From: Clostridia bacterium
GTDB taxonomy: Bacteria; Bacillota; Clostridia; Oscillospirales; Acutalibacteraceae
NCBI GenBank assembly: GCA_017472225.1
Contig: JAFUQS010000007.1
Location: 1-64,000 of the forward strand
Direction of reading: 5' to 3'
Length of the DNA stretch: 64,000 bases
A model generated the notes under the pieces. The model searched no databases. It was given only the letters and a program-made list of their open reading frames with translations, and was not told where the DNA came from. Positions 16,328 to 26,600 of this stretch are shown here, one piece after another (positions within the stretch are counted from its first letter, which is position 1; every line of letters starts with the position of its first letter). The position numbers and the translations under genes are program-made.

Positions 16328-17593
16328 ATGCCTCAAATTAGTATGAGTTTAAAAAAGGGGAAAGCAGCTATTAAAATCCGCTTGAATAAATTGGAGTATG
16401 TTGACAACAATCGTATAGGGTTTCCTATATATGACAAATCCTTTATTACACCCACCAAAATTAAAAAAAATTCACTCATGTACAACATCAGCAATGTAAG
16501 AACGGTTAAAGATTATATTTCAGATTGTGAAGAAAAGAAATTTGATGTTCTTATTGCTGTATTGCAGGCTCTTCGTCCGTGTAGCATGATGGAAATTTAT
16601 TGGAAGATAGTTGTAACAGATCCTGAATATGTTTTTATTAACTCAGATGGTGCTGTACAGTTTATATGTGTCCCTGTTTCAAATTTTGAAACATTTTTTG
16701 ATCCTAAAAAAATGATTATGGATATATGTAAAGACGATAATTATTTAAGTTCAAGTGGCTTGATGGAGAGCTTTTTTAATTCTGCAGACAAAACAGTTGA
16801 TAATCTTATCGGAATAATCAATTCTGTAAGAGGGGGATACATTCAAAAGCAAAGTACATTTTATTCCGGCACAACAGTTCTTAGTGCCGAGTCCGGAGAC
16901 GAAATGACCGTAGCGAGATTTGAAGATGGGTCTGAGGAACCGTTTGAAAAATCATTGCCTGATTATTCTTTGCAAGGTACGACTTTGTTACAGAGTGATG
17001 ATTTTGAAAATGATTATCAATATGAAAAAAATCTTTACGGTACGGTACTGCTTACACCTGAAGAAGATAATTTTAAAAATGATGGAATTGCAGTAAGTGA
17101 ACCTGAATTAGAAAAGTGTGATGATGACAAAGAGCAAACTACTTTTGACAGATTGGCTGACAAGCATTTTCGTGAGAATTATTGTCAAAGTGAGATATCT
17201 CAAAACATAGATGATGATGTTTCGGAAGATGAGTCGCAATATTACAGAGATGGAATGACCGTGCTGCTCAGTGAACCGGTCGAGAAAAAGAAGGTTTTGT
17301 TTGTTCTTGAAAGAATATCTACAGGTGAGAGAGTGCCTGTGAAAGAAAAAGGACTTAAAGTAGGCTCGAATGAAAAGTATGTAGATTGGTGTTTGTCCGA
17401 AAACAAAGCAGTAAGCAGTTATCATGCTTTGTTTTCATGTAATTCCTCGAATTGTTGCGTTCGTGATAATATGTCGACCAACGGAACTTATATAAACGGA
17501 AACAAGATTGAGCCTTTTGAAGAATATCCGTTAAGTAACGGAGATGAAGTTTCAATAGCAGATGAAGTGTTTAATTTTATCCGTGTTGATTGA
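16328..17593 (+). CDS. FHA-domain protein with a DUF6382-like N-terminus and Thr-motif linker
   Basis: 421 residues, no TM. Residues 1-170 form a domain resembling the DUF6382 region that often precedes FHA domains in clostridial proteins. Residues 180-315 are an acidic linker with four repeated Thr motifs: GTTVLS (about 182), GTTLLQ (about 218), GTVLLT (about 239) and GMTVLLS (about 311). Residues 325-421 are an FHA domain with the late motif STNGTYING; the usual GR...SH residues are partly altered (GSNEKYVDW, SSYHALF). It would bind phospho-Thr partners, and its own linker looks like a kinase target. First gene of the 30-kb island; AAGGAG ribosome site. Confidence 0.75.
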   Translation: MPQISMSLKKGKAAIKIRLNKLEYVDNNRIGFPIYDKSFITPTKIKKNSLMYNISNVRTVKDYISDCEEKKFDVLIAVLQALRPCSMMEIYWKIVVTDPEYVFINSDGAVQFICVPVSNFETFFDPKKMIMDICKDDNYLSSSGLMESFFNSADKTVDNLIGIINSVRGGYIQKQSTFYSGTTVLSAESGDEMTVARFEDGSEEPFEKSLPDYSLQGTTLLQSDDFENDYQYEKNLYGTVLLTPEEDNFKNDGIAVSEPELEKCDDDKEQTTFDRLADKHFRENYCQSEISQNIDDDVSEDESQYYRDGMTVLLSEPVEKKKVLFVLERISTGERVPVKEKGLKVGSNEKYVDWCLSENKAVSSYHALFSCNSSNCCVRDNMSTNGTYINGNKIEPFEEYPLSNGDEVSIADEVFNFIRVD

Positions 17594-17627
17594 TGAGTGA
17601 AAAGTTCTGTTTATAGGGGGATTGATG

Positions 17628-18398
17628 ATGGATTTTTTGATGGCATTGAGCACTGATGTTGGAATAAGAAAAAAGATAAATCAGGACAGTTTATGTCTTA
17701 AAGCGGCCAGAACGGATAAAGGCAATGTGCTTATGGCTATAGTATGTGATGGTATGGGTGGTCTGAGCAGTGGCGAATTGGCCAGTGCTACAGTCATAAG
17801 AAGGTTTGACAAATGGTTTGAGTCAGAGTTGCCTACTCTTATTGGAAATAAGAACTTTATTGAGCAGTTGCCTATGATTTGGGATAAAATTATACAGCAG
17901 CTCAATCTCGAAATTGAAGCTTATGGAAAAAGAAGCAATATTCAACTTGGTACTACATTAACTGCTATGCTTGTTTTTGACTCTCAATATTTGGTTGCAC
18001 ATGTGGGAGATTCAAGGGCTTATCACATAGACGGAAAGAAATTGATGTGTATTACAAAGGATCAGACTTTGGTTCAACGTGAAGTTGACCAAGGAAGACT
18101 GACTGCAGTTGCTGCTCTGACAGACCCGAGAAGGAGTGTTCTTCTTCAGTGTATCGGTGCTTCAAAAACTGTTGTTCCGGCTATGTATACCGGTAAAGTG
18201 AAGATGGGCGATGTTTATCTTTTGTGTAGTGATGGTTTCAGACATGAGATTAAAGAAAATGAAATCATAGATTCTTTTTCAAGTGGTTCTATTGATAGTG
18301 AGAAAAAGATATATGACAACATAAGCCATCTTATTTCTCTTAACATTAAAAGAAAAGAACAGGACAATATTTCCGCAATAGTGTTTAAAGTAGTATAA
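17628..18398 (+). CDS. PP2C-type Ser/Thr protein phosphatase (island copy 1)
   Basis: 256 residues, the size of a bacterial PrpC/Stp single-domain PP2C. Metal-binding and core motifs: NQDS near the N-terminus, VCDGMGG at about 38-44, AHVGDSRAY at about 127, LLCSDGF at about 200 and DNISAIVF at the end. Mn/Mg-dependent dephosphorylation of phospho-Ser/Thr. Two ATGs (17625, 17628) follow AGGGGG; the second has the better spacing. It lies between the first FHA gene and a membrane kinase, the classic Stp-PrkC pairing. Confidence 0.9.
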   Translation: MDFLMALSTDVGIRKKINQDSLCLKAARTDKGNVLMAIVCDGMGGLSSGELASATVIRRFDKWFESELPTLIGNKNFIEQLPMIWDKIIQQLNLEIEAYGKRSNIQLGTTLTAMLVFDSQYLVAHVGDSRAYHIDGKKLMCITKDQTLVQREVDQGRLTAVAALTDPRRSVLLQCIGASKTVVPAMYTGKVKMGDVYLLCSDGFRHEIKENEIIDSFSSGSIDSEKKIYDNISHLISLNIKRKEQDNISAIVFKVV

Positions 18399-18414
18399 AA
18401 GGAAGGAAGGAGTT

Positions 18415-18455
18415 CACAGATTTCTTGTTGTGCCATACAACTGATGTAATCTGTG
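18415..18455 (+). promoter_or_regulatory. stem-loop between the ribosome site and the start of the kinase gene
   Basis: CACAGATT (18415-18422) pairs with AATCTGTG (18448-18455), and inside it GTTGT (18427-18431) pairs with ACAAC (18437-18441). The only strong Shine-Dalgarno (GGAAGGAAGGAG, 18401-18412) lies on its 5' side and the kinase start on its 3' side. Folding would bring the two together, so it may control kinase translation. Confidence 0.45.
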
Positions 18456-18467
18456 TTCGCATTTGAA

Positions 18468-20213
18468 ATGACTAAAATTGGCACAGTAATAGATGGTAAA
18501 TATGAAATACTTAAAGAAATAGGTAGAGGTGGTATGTCGGTTGTTTACCTTGCAATGGATAGCCATCTCAACAAGCAGTGGGCGGTAAAGGAAGTTAAAA
18601 AACAAGGTAATGATAAAAATAATGAGATCGTTGTTCAAAGTTTGCTTACAGAGGCAAATATGCTTAAAAAACTTGACCACGCTGCACTTCCTCGTATAGT
18701 GGATATTATTGATAACGGAAAAACTATTTATGTCGTAATGGACTATATCGAGGGAGAATCACTTGATAAGGTGCTTGAACGTCGGGGTGCACAAAGTCAG
18801 GATGCGGTAATTGCATGGGCAAAACAGCTTTGCGAAGTTTTGAACTATCTTCATACCAGAAAACCGGCAATTGTTTACAGGGATATGAAGCCTGCAAATA
18901 TTATGCTTAAGCCTGACGGTACTGTCAAACTTTTCGACTTTGGTATTGCCAGAGAGTACAAAGAGAAAAATAATGCTGATACACAGTATCTTGGAACCAG
19001 AGGATATGCAGCACCTGAGCAGCTCAGCAATACAGGTCAGACCGATGCTCGAACAGACATATACTGTTTCGGCGCAACAATATATCATCTGATAACCGGA
19101 AAGAGTCCTTGCGAGCCACCTTATCAGTTGTATCCCATAAGATATTGGAATCCGAAACTTTCACCCGGTCTTGAGGCTATAATTCTTAAGTGTACTCAAA
19201 ACAATCCTCAAAACAGATATTCATCGTGCATGGAGCTTCTTTATGATCTTGAAAATCTAGAAAAAGCTGAACCGCAGTACAGGTTGAAGTTAAAGAAAAA
19301 AGTTGCAACTTTTGTGGCACCCTTGGCAGTTTCCGTAGCTTTTTTGGTCGCCGGATTAGGATTTATGACGGCTAATACGATTTTTAAAAAAGACGACTTT
19401 GACTCAACTCTTAACAAGGCAGTTGCTACATTGGATTACACAGAAAAATTTAAAGAGTATGAAAATGCGGCAGACATAATCGATGATGATGTGTCTCTTT
19501 ATCAATTTGCGCTTGAGGATTTTCTCGAAAAATATTATGTGAACGAGAACAGCTCTTTTAATGATGATGACATTGCATCGTTGATCACTTTGTTGGGGCG
19601 AGAGGGATTTACTTCAAAGATAAAAACCACAAATCCCGATCAGTATTCGGAAATCTGTTACAGTATCGGTAATCTTTATTGGTACTATTATGAAAGTACA
19701 TCTGTATCAATTTCTAACAGAAAGTTTAAATTGGCAAAGGATTGGTATGACAAGGTAATCGAAGCAGATACATCGGGAAAATATCCTTCAGCAAGTATTT
19801 ATTCTAAAATTGCTGAATCTTTTATCAATATAGACAGAACTGAAACAGGTGTTGTAAGTGCCGAAAATACTGTAGATTATAAAAAGTTCTGGAACAATCT
19901 TAATGAGGCTGTCGATTCTGCTTTTAATAGTAATGGTAACGAATCTGCTGTATATACAAAAGATATTGACAGGTTCCAATCATGTTATCAGTTGTTATAT
20001 GCTATCAGAAGATACTCGGTGAACATTGCAAAAAGCGGAGTAAGCAAAGAAGAGATGCTTTCCAGATATAACAGAGTCATAGAGCTTGTTGAAGGCATAG
20101 AAGTTGCCGATAGTGAATCAAGAATTGGCAAGCTTTATAGTGAAATTTTAAATCAGAAGCAAAAGATCGAAGCTGAAAAGAAAATCGAAGTTGCATATAA
20201 GGGTAGGGGGTGA
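18468..20213 (+). CDS. membrane Ser/Thr protein kinase (PrkC-like, no PASTA)
   Basis: 581 residues. The Hanks-type kinase domain (about 10-270) shows the G-loop IGRGGMSVVY, the lysine in AVKEV, the catalytic loop YRDMKPANIML (Tyr replaces the His of HRD, also seen in other clostridial kinases), DFGIARE and GTRGYAAPEQ. One TM helix at about 281-305 is followed by about 275 extracytoplasmic residues with no PASTA repeats, probably helical and TPR-like (YWYYYESTS..., KLAKDWYDKVIEAD). It would sense something outside or in the envelope and phosphorylate the island's FHA proteins. ATG 18468 is preferred over GTG 18453, which sits in the stem-loop; neither has an adjacent Shine-Dalgarno. Confidence 0.88.
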   Translation: MTKIGTVIDGKYEILKEIGRGGMSVVYLAMDSHLNKQWAVKEVKKQGNDKNNEIVVQSLLTEANMLKKLDHAALPRIVDIIDNGKTIYVVMDYIEGESLDKVLERRGAQSQDAVIAWAKQLCEVLNYLHTRKPAIVYRDMKPANIMLKPDGTVKLFDFGIAREYKEKNNADTQYLGTRGYAAPEQLSNTGQTDARTDIYCFGATIYHLITGKSPCEPPYQLYPIRYWNPKLSPGLEAIILKCTQNNPQNRYSSCMELLYDLENLEKAEPQYRLKLKKKVATFVAPLAVSVAFLVAGLGFMTANTIFKKDDFDSTLNKAVATLDYTEKFKEYENAADIIDDDVSLYQFALEDFLEKYYVNENSSFNDDDIASLITLLGREGFTSKIKTTNPDQYSEICYSIGNLYWYYYESTSVSISNRKFKLAKDWYDKVIEADTSGKYPSASIYSKIAESFINIDRTETGVVSAENTVDYKKFWNNLNEAVDSAFNSNGNESAVYTKDIDRFQSCYQLLYAIRRYSVNIAKSGVSKEEMLSRYNRVIELVEGIEVADSESRIGKLYSEILNQKQKIEAEKKIEVAYKGRG

Positions 20214-20219
20214 GTAATT

Positions 20220-20630
20220 TTGTCGGAATCGTTTACAATTGCGGCATATGTTTGTTTCCTTTTTTCGGGAATACTTTTTGTTGTATCATTAGCTATATTT
20301 TTTGGACAAAATATACCCAGAGTAATTCGAGAGCTTAACGGTAAGCTTGCTAAGGAAGAAATCGAACAGTTGAGAATTCGTTCGGAGCAGGCAGCTGCCA
20401 ATCAGAGTAAGGGTGTTCTTGATTATACGGAAAATCAGCGTTTGACAACGGAAAGGGTACAAAACATAGAAAAAATTGCGCCGTCTCGCACATCGAATAA
20501 TTCTCCACCAGCTAATATCGGAGCATACAGAAGCGGTGGAACTTCCGTACTCAATATAGATGCATCAAACAAAGCTTTTGAAGTGTACAAAAGTGAAGTA
20601 GTTATCAATACAGATGAGTATATAAAATAA
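20220..20630 (+). CDS. small single-pass membrane protein with a candidate phospho-Thr tail
   Basis: 136 residues from TTG 20220, supported by TAGGGGG 8 nt upstream. One N-terminal TM helix (about 8-30) is followed by a cytoplasmic tail with a short coiled coil (ELNGKLAKEEIEQLRIRSEQ). Near the C-terminus is GGTSVLNID, similar to the GTTVL motifs in the first FHA protein. It lies 6 nt after the kinase and 23 nt before the giant surface protein. No family recognised; it could be a phosphorylated docking protein tying FHA proteins to the membrane. Confidence 0.6.
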   Translation: MSESFTIAAYVCFLFSGILFVVSLAIFFGQNIPRVIRELNGKLAKEEIEQLRIRSEQAAANQSKGVLDYTENQRLTTERVQNIEKIAPSRTSNNSPPANIGAYRSGGTSVLNIDASNKAFEVYKSEVVINTDEYIK

Positions 20631-20653
20631 AAAAATCAAGGAGTGTGAACCAA

Positions 20654-23600
20654 ATGTTCAAGAAAAACAGTAAAGCAAGTAAATTCTTGTCATGCTTGTT
20701 AGTTGTTATCATGCTGTTCAGTTGCACACCTATTCAGATTTTTGCTGTTGAAGAAAGCACGGTTACAGAAGAGACAACAGAACAAACTTCTGAAGAAGAA
20801 ACAACTACAGAGAAGCCTTCGGAAGAAGAAACGACTTCTGAAGAAGAAACTTCAGAAAATGAAACAACTACAGAAAAGCCCTCTGAAGAAACAACTACAG
20901 AGGAAACATCTGAAGAAGAAACGACTTCTGAAGAGGAAACCTCAGAAGAAACAACTGCTAAAGAAGAAACTTCAGCAGTACAGCAGGATGTGACAGAAGA
21001 AACATCTGAGACTGAAACAACAGAGAAAAAAGATGATGAGTCGGAAACAACGGAACCGGATTCTGTGACACCGTCTCTTGAAGGTCTTTATCTCCGTTAT
21101 GTAGAAAAAACTCAAGAGGGTGGTATATACTTTAATGTTACAAATCTTACCGCCGGTTCAACCTACGACATTAAGGTTGAACTTTACTCCGGAGAAACTC
21201 TTCTTCAAACAAAAACTCGCAGATCAACTGCAAGTAACGCCGGAACTGTGGGCGGAACCTTTTATACAGTGGGTGTCAGCAGCAGTTGGTCTTACACAGA
21301 ATGGACTGCTTTCGCCCATGTTGTACCTACTCATGTGAAGCTTTATGTTGATGGCGAATACGCTTCAACTGTCAGCGTAGCATCAGATGTAGCGGAAAAT
21401 TGGTCCACATGGCATGGTGTTCTTGCAGCCCCTACCCTTGAAGGTCTTTATCTTCGTTATGTAGAGAAAACTCAGGAGGGTGGATTATATTTCAATGTAA
21501 CAAATCTTGTTCCCGGCGATACTTATGACATTCAGGTTGAGCTTTATTCAGGTGATTCACTTTTACAGACCAAAACCCGCAAATCAACTGCAAGTAAGGC
21601 AGGAACAGTAGGCGGAACTTTCTATACAGTAGGTGTCAGTAGCAGCTGGACTTACACGGAATGGACAGCATATGATTATGTTGTACCTACTCATGCAAAG
21701 CTTTTCGTCGATGGTATATATGCTTCGACAACTTCTGTAGATGAAGGTGTTGCCACAGGTTGGGCAGATTGGTACGGTACAAGTGACACCGTAGTTTGTG
21801 CAATCGGTTCGACTCCGTATAGTTCTTTTGAAAATGCAGTCAAAGCTGCCAAAAGTGGTGACACTATTGTAGTTAAGAGTAATGCTGTAGTCAAAGAGAA
21901 GATTTCTCTTGATTCTTCAATAAAAGTTGAAATTTCTGATGGTGTCACTCTTACATTTGAAAAGAACAGCTTCAGCGATATTACAAACAACCTTTCTGAA
22001 AGTGCTATAGGCGCCAAGGTGGTTGCGATTAACGATGACCACAGCAGCACATACTTTTTTGTCGATAATCAGTGGAAGCTAATTGTAGCTTATGTTGATA
22101 AAGTAGCATGTTCAACCTTTTCAGCTGCTTTCAATACTGCAACCGCCGGGAAAACAATCACAGTGGTTGAAGATTGCTCAGTAGGTAGTGTTTCAAACAG
22201 TAATACAGTTACTGTTGTTGTTAACAGTGGAGTTACACTTACCGCTGACAGTGCTTTTGATTTCAAGGGAACTTTAAATGTTGTCGGTTCAGTAGTTCTT
22301 AATGGTGGAGTTTATGATTTTTCAGATGCAAATCTTGTGGGCAGTGGCAATATAATAATTGCCTCCGGCAAAGTTGTGGCTCCCACTACATGGACTTCAG
22401 ATAATTTTAAAGCAAAAGCAAACACATATTTCAGTCAATCATCTGACGGTGCAATCTTGGTTTCCAATGATTCTGTAAATTATGAAATTGACAATGGTGT
22501 TTGGTATGAGAAGGAAGCTCCTGAGCTTTCTGCTATTACTGTAACACCTGCTGATGATTGGACAACATCAGCAACTCTTAATTTTACGGCCAGTGACAGG
22601 CTCAGTGGATTGAACAATGTTACAGTTAACGGAAAATCAATTTATGTTGCAGGTAAAACATCTTTCTCTTATACTGCAAACAGTAACGGTACTTATACTG
22701 TTGTTGTAACCGATGCTGATAAAAACACTGTCAGTAAGAAAGTTGAAATAAATAATATTGATGTTGATGAGCCTAAAATTGAAACGGATTATCAGTTTGA
22801 CGGCGAGTGGACCAATTCGTCGCTTCCTGTTGAGTTTACAGTTATAGATGAACTTTCAGGTCTTAAAGAGGTTTATTATACAATCAATGATGGCGATAAA
22901 GTTGATGTAACAGAAAAACTGAACGACAATAAGATTGTCTTTGATAGTCTTGAAGACGGTGAATATAAGATCATTGTTACTGCTACTGATAAGCTGGAGA
23001 ATAAAAATGAATATACACTGTTGGTCAAGAAGGATATTACAGCTCCTGTTGTTACCGATAACTACGATTACAATGGTATCTGGACAAATTCGGATAAAGA
23101 TATTTCTTTCAACTGTTCGGCTGAAGTAAGCGGTGTTAAAAAAGTTACATACAAAGTTGCTGATAAAGCTTCCAAAGAAGTTCAGCTTAACGATGAGGGT
23201 GAGTTTACTGTAAGTAAAGAAGAACTTGTCGATGGTAAGTATGTGGTTGAGGTTACCGTGTTGGATAACGCCGGCAATACTTGTACACACTCGGTTACTG
23301 TGATGAAAGATACAGTGTCGCCTTCTGTCAGCGGCTATGAACTTGATGTAACCGATATGGACAACAATGTGTTTGAAAATGTTCTTAATTTCCTTACATT
23401 TGGTACTTTCTTCAATGAAAAGCTCGTCATTAAGGTTAAAACAGAAAATGACAAGTCTGAGGCCACAAATGTTAATACAGCAATTGATGTAGTTACTTTG
23501 TTCATCAATGGCAAGGTATACGACACTGAAGAAACAGATGAAAATGGGGTAGCTACCTTCTCAATTGATAAGAACTCAGAAATCCTTAAGGATGGCAAAC

Positions 23601-26600
23601 TTGCAGTTGCAGTATCAGCGAAAGTGGTTGATGAAGCAGAAAATTTGAGTGAAGAGGTTGCGTTGACAACTAAAAATACAGATGGACTTAAGGATAGCTC
23701 TATTCTTTTTGAAACTCAGGCACCAAAAATTTCTGTTGACTTTTCTGATATAGATTACAAAGCAGAAAATGACAAGTGGGCTAAAGATTCTTATGTATTT
23801 GATGTTAAAGTAAGCGATATATCAAATGTAGATGAAAGCAACAACGAGCTTTGGTCAGGCTTGAGAAGTGTTGTAGTTAAGCTTAACGATAAAGTAATAA
23901 CACAGTCAGATGACGAAGAGTCTGTTAAACTCAGAACAGATTTTTACACCGACGAAGAAAAGGTCGATGAGCTTAGTTTTAAAATTGCTTCATCGCAGGT
24001 TGATTCTGCAAAGGATGGAAAATATGTTATCGACATAACTGTAATTGATAATGCAGGTAACGAAAGCAATCTCAAGGAAACTGTTTATGTTGATGCAATT
24101 ATACCTGAAATAGATGGTTTTGCTTTTGGAACAAGCGAAACATTTGATGCAGGAACACTTGCAGAAAATGTTCTCGAAAAAGATTATGGTTATTTCTTCC
24201 AGGCAGCAACAAAAGTTGTTATCAAGTCCAAGGATAAGACTGTAAGCTCAGGAATCAAGTCAATCAGCTATTACCTTATCGATTCAGCGGAAAATATCTA
24301 TTATTTAAATAAAGACAATAAGCTTGTTTCTTTTGAAGATGAAACAAACTTCAAATCGGTAGCGGTTGATGAAAACAACGAAATTAGTTTTGTTGTGCCG
24401 GCAGGCTTCAAAGGTAACATTGTTGCTTATGCAACCGACAATGTTGGTCATGAAAGTTCCTCAAAGACTCCGGATGGTGTAATTACTGAAACTCCCGAGC
24501 AGCATAAAGAAGCTGAAAAACATATCGAAATAACCGTCGGTACGGAACCTGTTGTACCTGCTGATGATACCAATAAAGCGATTTTTGCGGAAGATGTCAA
24601 GCTTACGATTGGTATTTCAGATTTGTTCTGTGGAATAAAGAGTGCAAAAATTACAAACGAAGTTAACGGAAAGGTTTACAACTATTCTGCAGATGACGAA
24701 TCTTGGAAAGTCGATGCAGAAGAAAATAATCTTGTTACCAAAATCAGCAGAGATATAGTTGTTGATACCGAAGCCGAAAATGTAAAAATCAGTGTCGAAA
24801 TGGTAGACAATTCAGGAAATACTTCAACAGATTCTATTGTTTTCACACTTGATAAATCAGCCCCTGTGATAGAAATGTCAAATAAATTCGCATGGGATGA
24901 AGAAGGCTATAATATCAAATTTAATAAAGTTTCTGATGAAATTAGCGGAATTGAAAGAGTTGTATATTTCACTACCGATGATAAAGATAAAGAATTCAGC
25001 AAAGAAGAAGTTCTTAAATGCACAAATGTAGTTGAAGATGAGCCTGAATATTCGATTCTCGTAAAAAATGAGACAGACGATTTGTATTATCACATTTATG
25101 CTATAGACAGAGCAAACAATATTACTTGTATAAAGAGTTATATCAATGTTGATTATGATCTTCCTTCAGCTACTGATTTTAAAGTGGAAATTCTTGAAAA
25201 GGATGCAACTGTTGCAGAAAAGTTTATAAATTTCCTTACTTTCGGTAACTATAGTAACAAGTCATTTGAAATCAAAGTTACTGTAAAAGATCCTGAATGC
25301 TCGTTTGGTCTTGATTCTATAACTCTTTGGTCTTTGAAGGAAGAAGGTTATGTTAAGGTTGAGGATGCTCAGCTCAGTTTTGCAGCATCGAGAATTGGGG
25401 CGACCGGTTCAACAGCAACAGGTGTATTTAAAATTAAAGCCGAGGATTTTGACGGAAAAGGTTTAGCAGTAAGTGCTCAGGATGTAAACGGCAATAATAT
25501 TGATGATGCTATTAAGTTTACACTGACTCAGATGGGTACAAAGATCCCTGATTCCTTTACATCTGATGTGTTCGGTATTGACGAAAAAGCACCGGAAATT
25601 GATTTGAGCTTTAATGAGGATGCTGAAGGTACCGGTTCTGACAGAACATACAGAAAAATCGAAGATGTCAGAATTACTGCCAAAGCTAATGATGAAATGT
25701 CAGGTATCTCATTTATTAAGGTATATGTAACTTATAATAAGCTCAACAAAGAGACTGATGTAAACGAAGAAATTACAAAACTGATTGCTGAAGAGTACTT
25801 CAATGAAAACAGTGGTGACGGTAAGATTGAAAATATCAGTATTCCTGTTGAATGTACAAGCGATAACGGTATTTATAAGATTACTGCACAAGCAGGCGAC
25901 AATACAAATATCTTCACTAATGTAAGCGAAGTAGTCTATGTCGGTAATATCGGCACAAATCCGTCCGAGGGAGAAGATGCACAGGAGGTTTACGTTGATG
26001 TAAATGCACCTGATTTTGATAGTGTAGAGGTTGAAATCATAAATGATTCCAAGGTTGCAAAAGCCATCAACTTCCTTACATTCGGTAACTTCTTTAATGA
26101 AAGCGTAAAGATTACTGTTAATTCTTACGACGAAGATAAAACGAGTGGTATCAGCGGAACTCAACTTTGGCTTGATCAGTACTACGTACATAATGCATCA
26201 TCATTAGTTGATTCTCAGGAATACACCTCAAAAACTGTTTCAAGCGGTTATGACAGGGAAAAAGGTCGCTATCAGCATACTGATGAGTACATAATTCCTT
26301 TGGCTGATCTCAATGGTATCATGGGTAATGTGAGAATAGCTGTAACTGATAATTCCGGTTATACAACTACTAAGTCAATCAGCCAGATTAGTGACAAGGA
26401 TGAAGTATTAAGTGATATCTTAATGCTTGAAACATTCGCTCCTGAAATTAAAGTGTCAGCTCCGTCTCCTGTTTATGGTGAAAATTGGTATGCAGATGAT
26501 GTTGAATTCGGTGTTGATATCACCGATGTCACAAACGTCAGCGGTTCAGACCTTGCTTCGGGTATTCAGAGCGTCCAGGTTGCAATTAATGGTGTAGCAA

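Noticed and set aside
20770..20985. Short direct repeats resembling a CRISPR array or satellite
   Set aside because: They are in-frame Thr/Glu codons of the giant protein, with no spacers of constant length and no cas genes.
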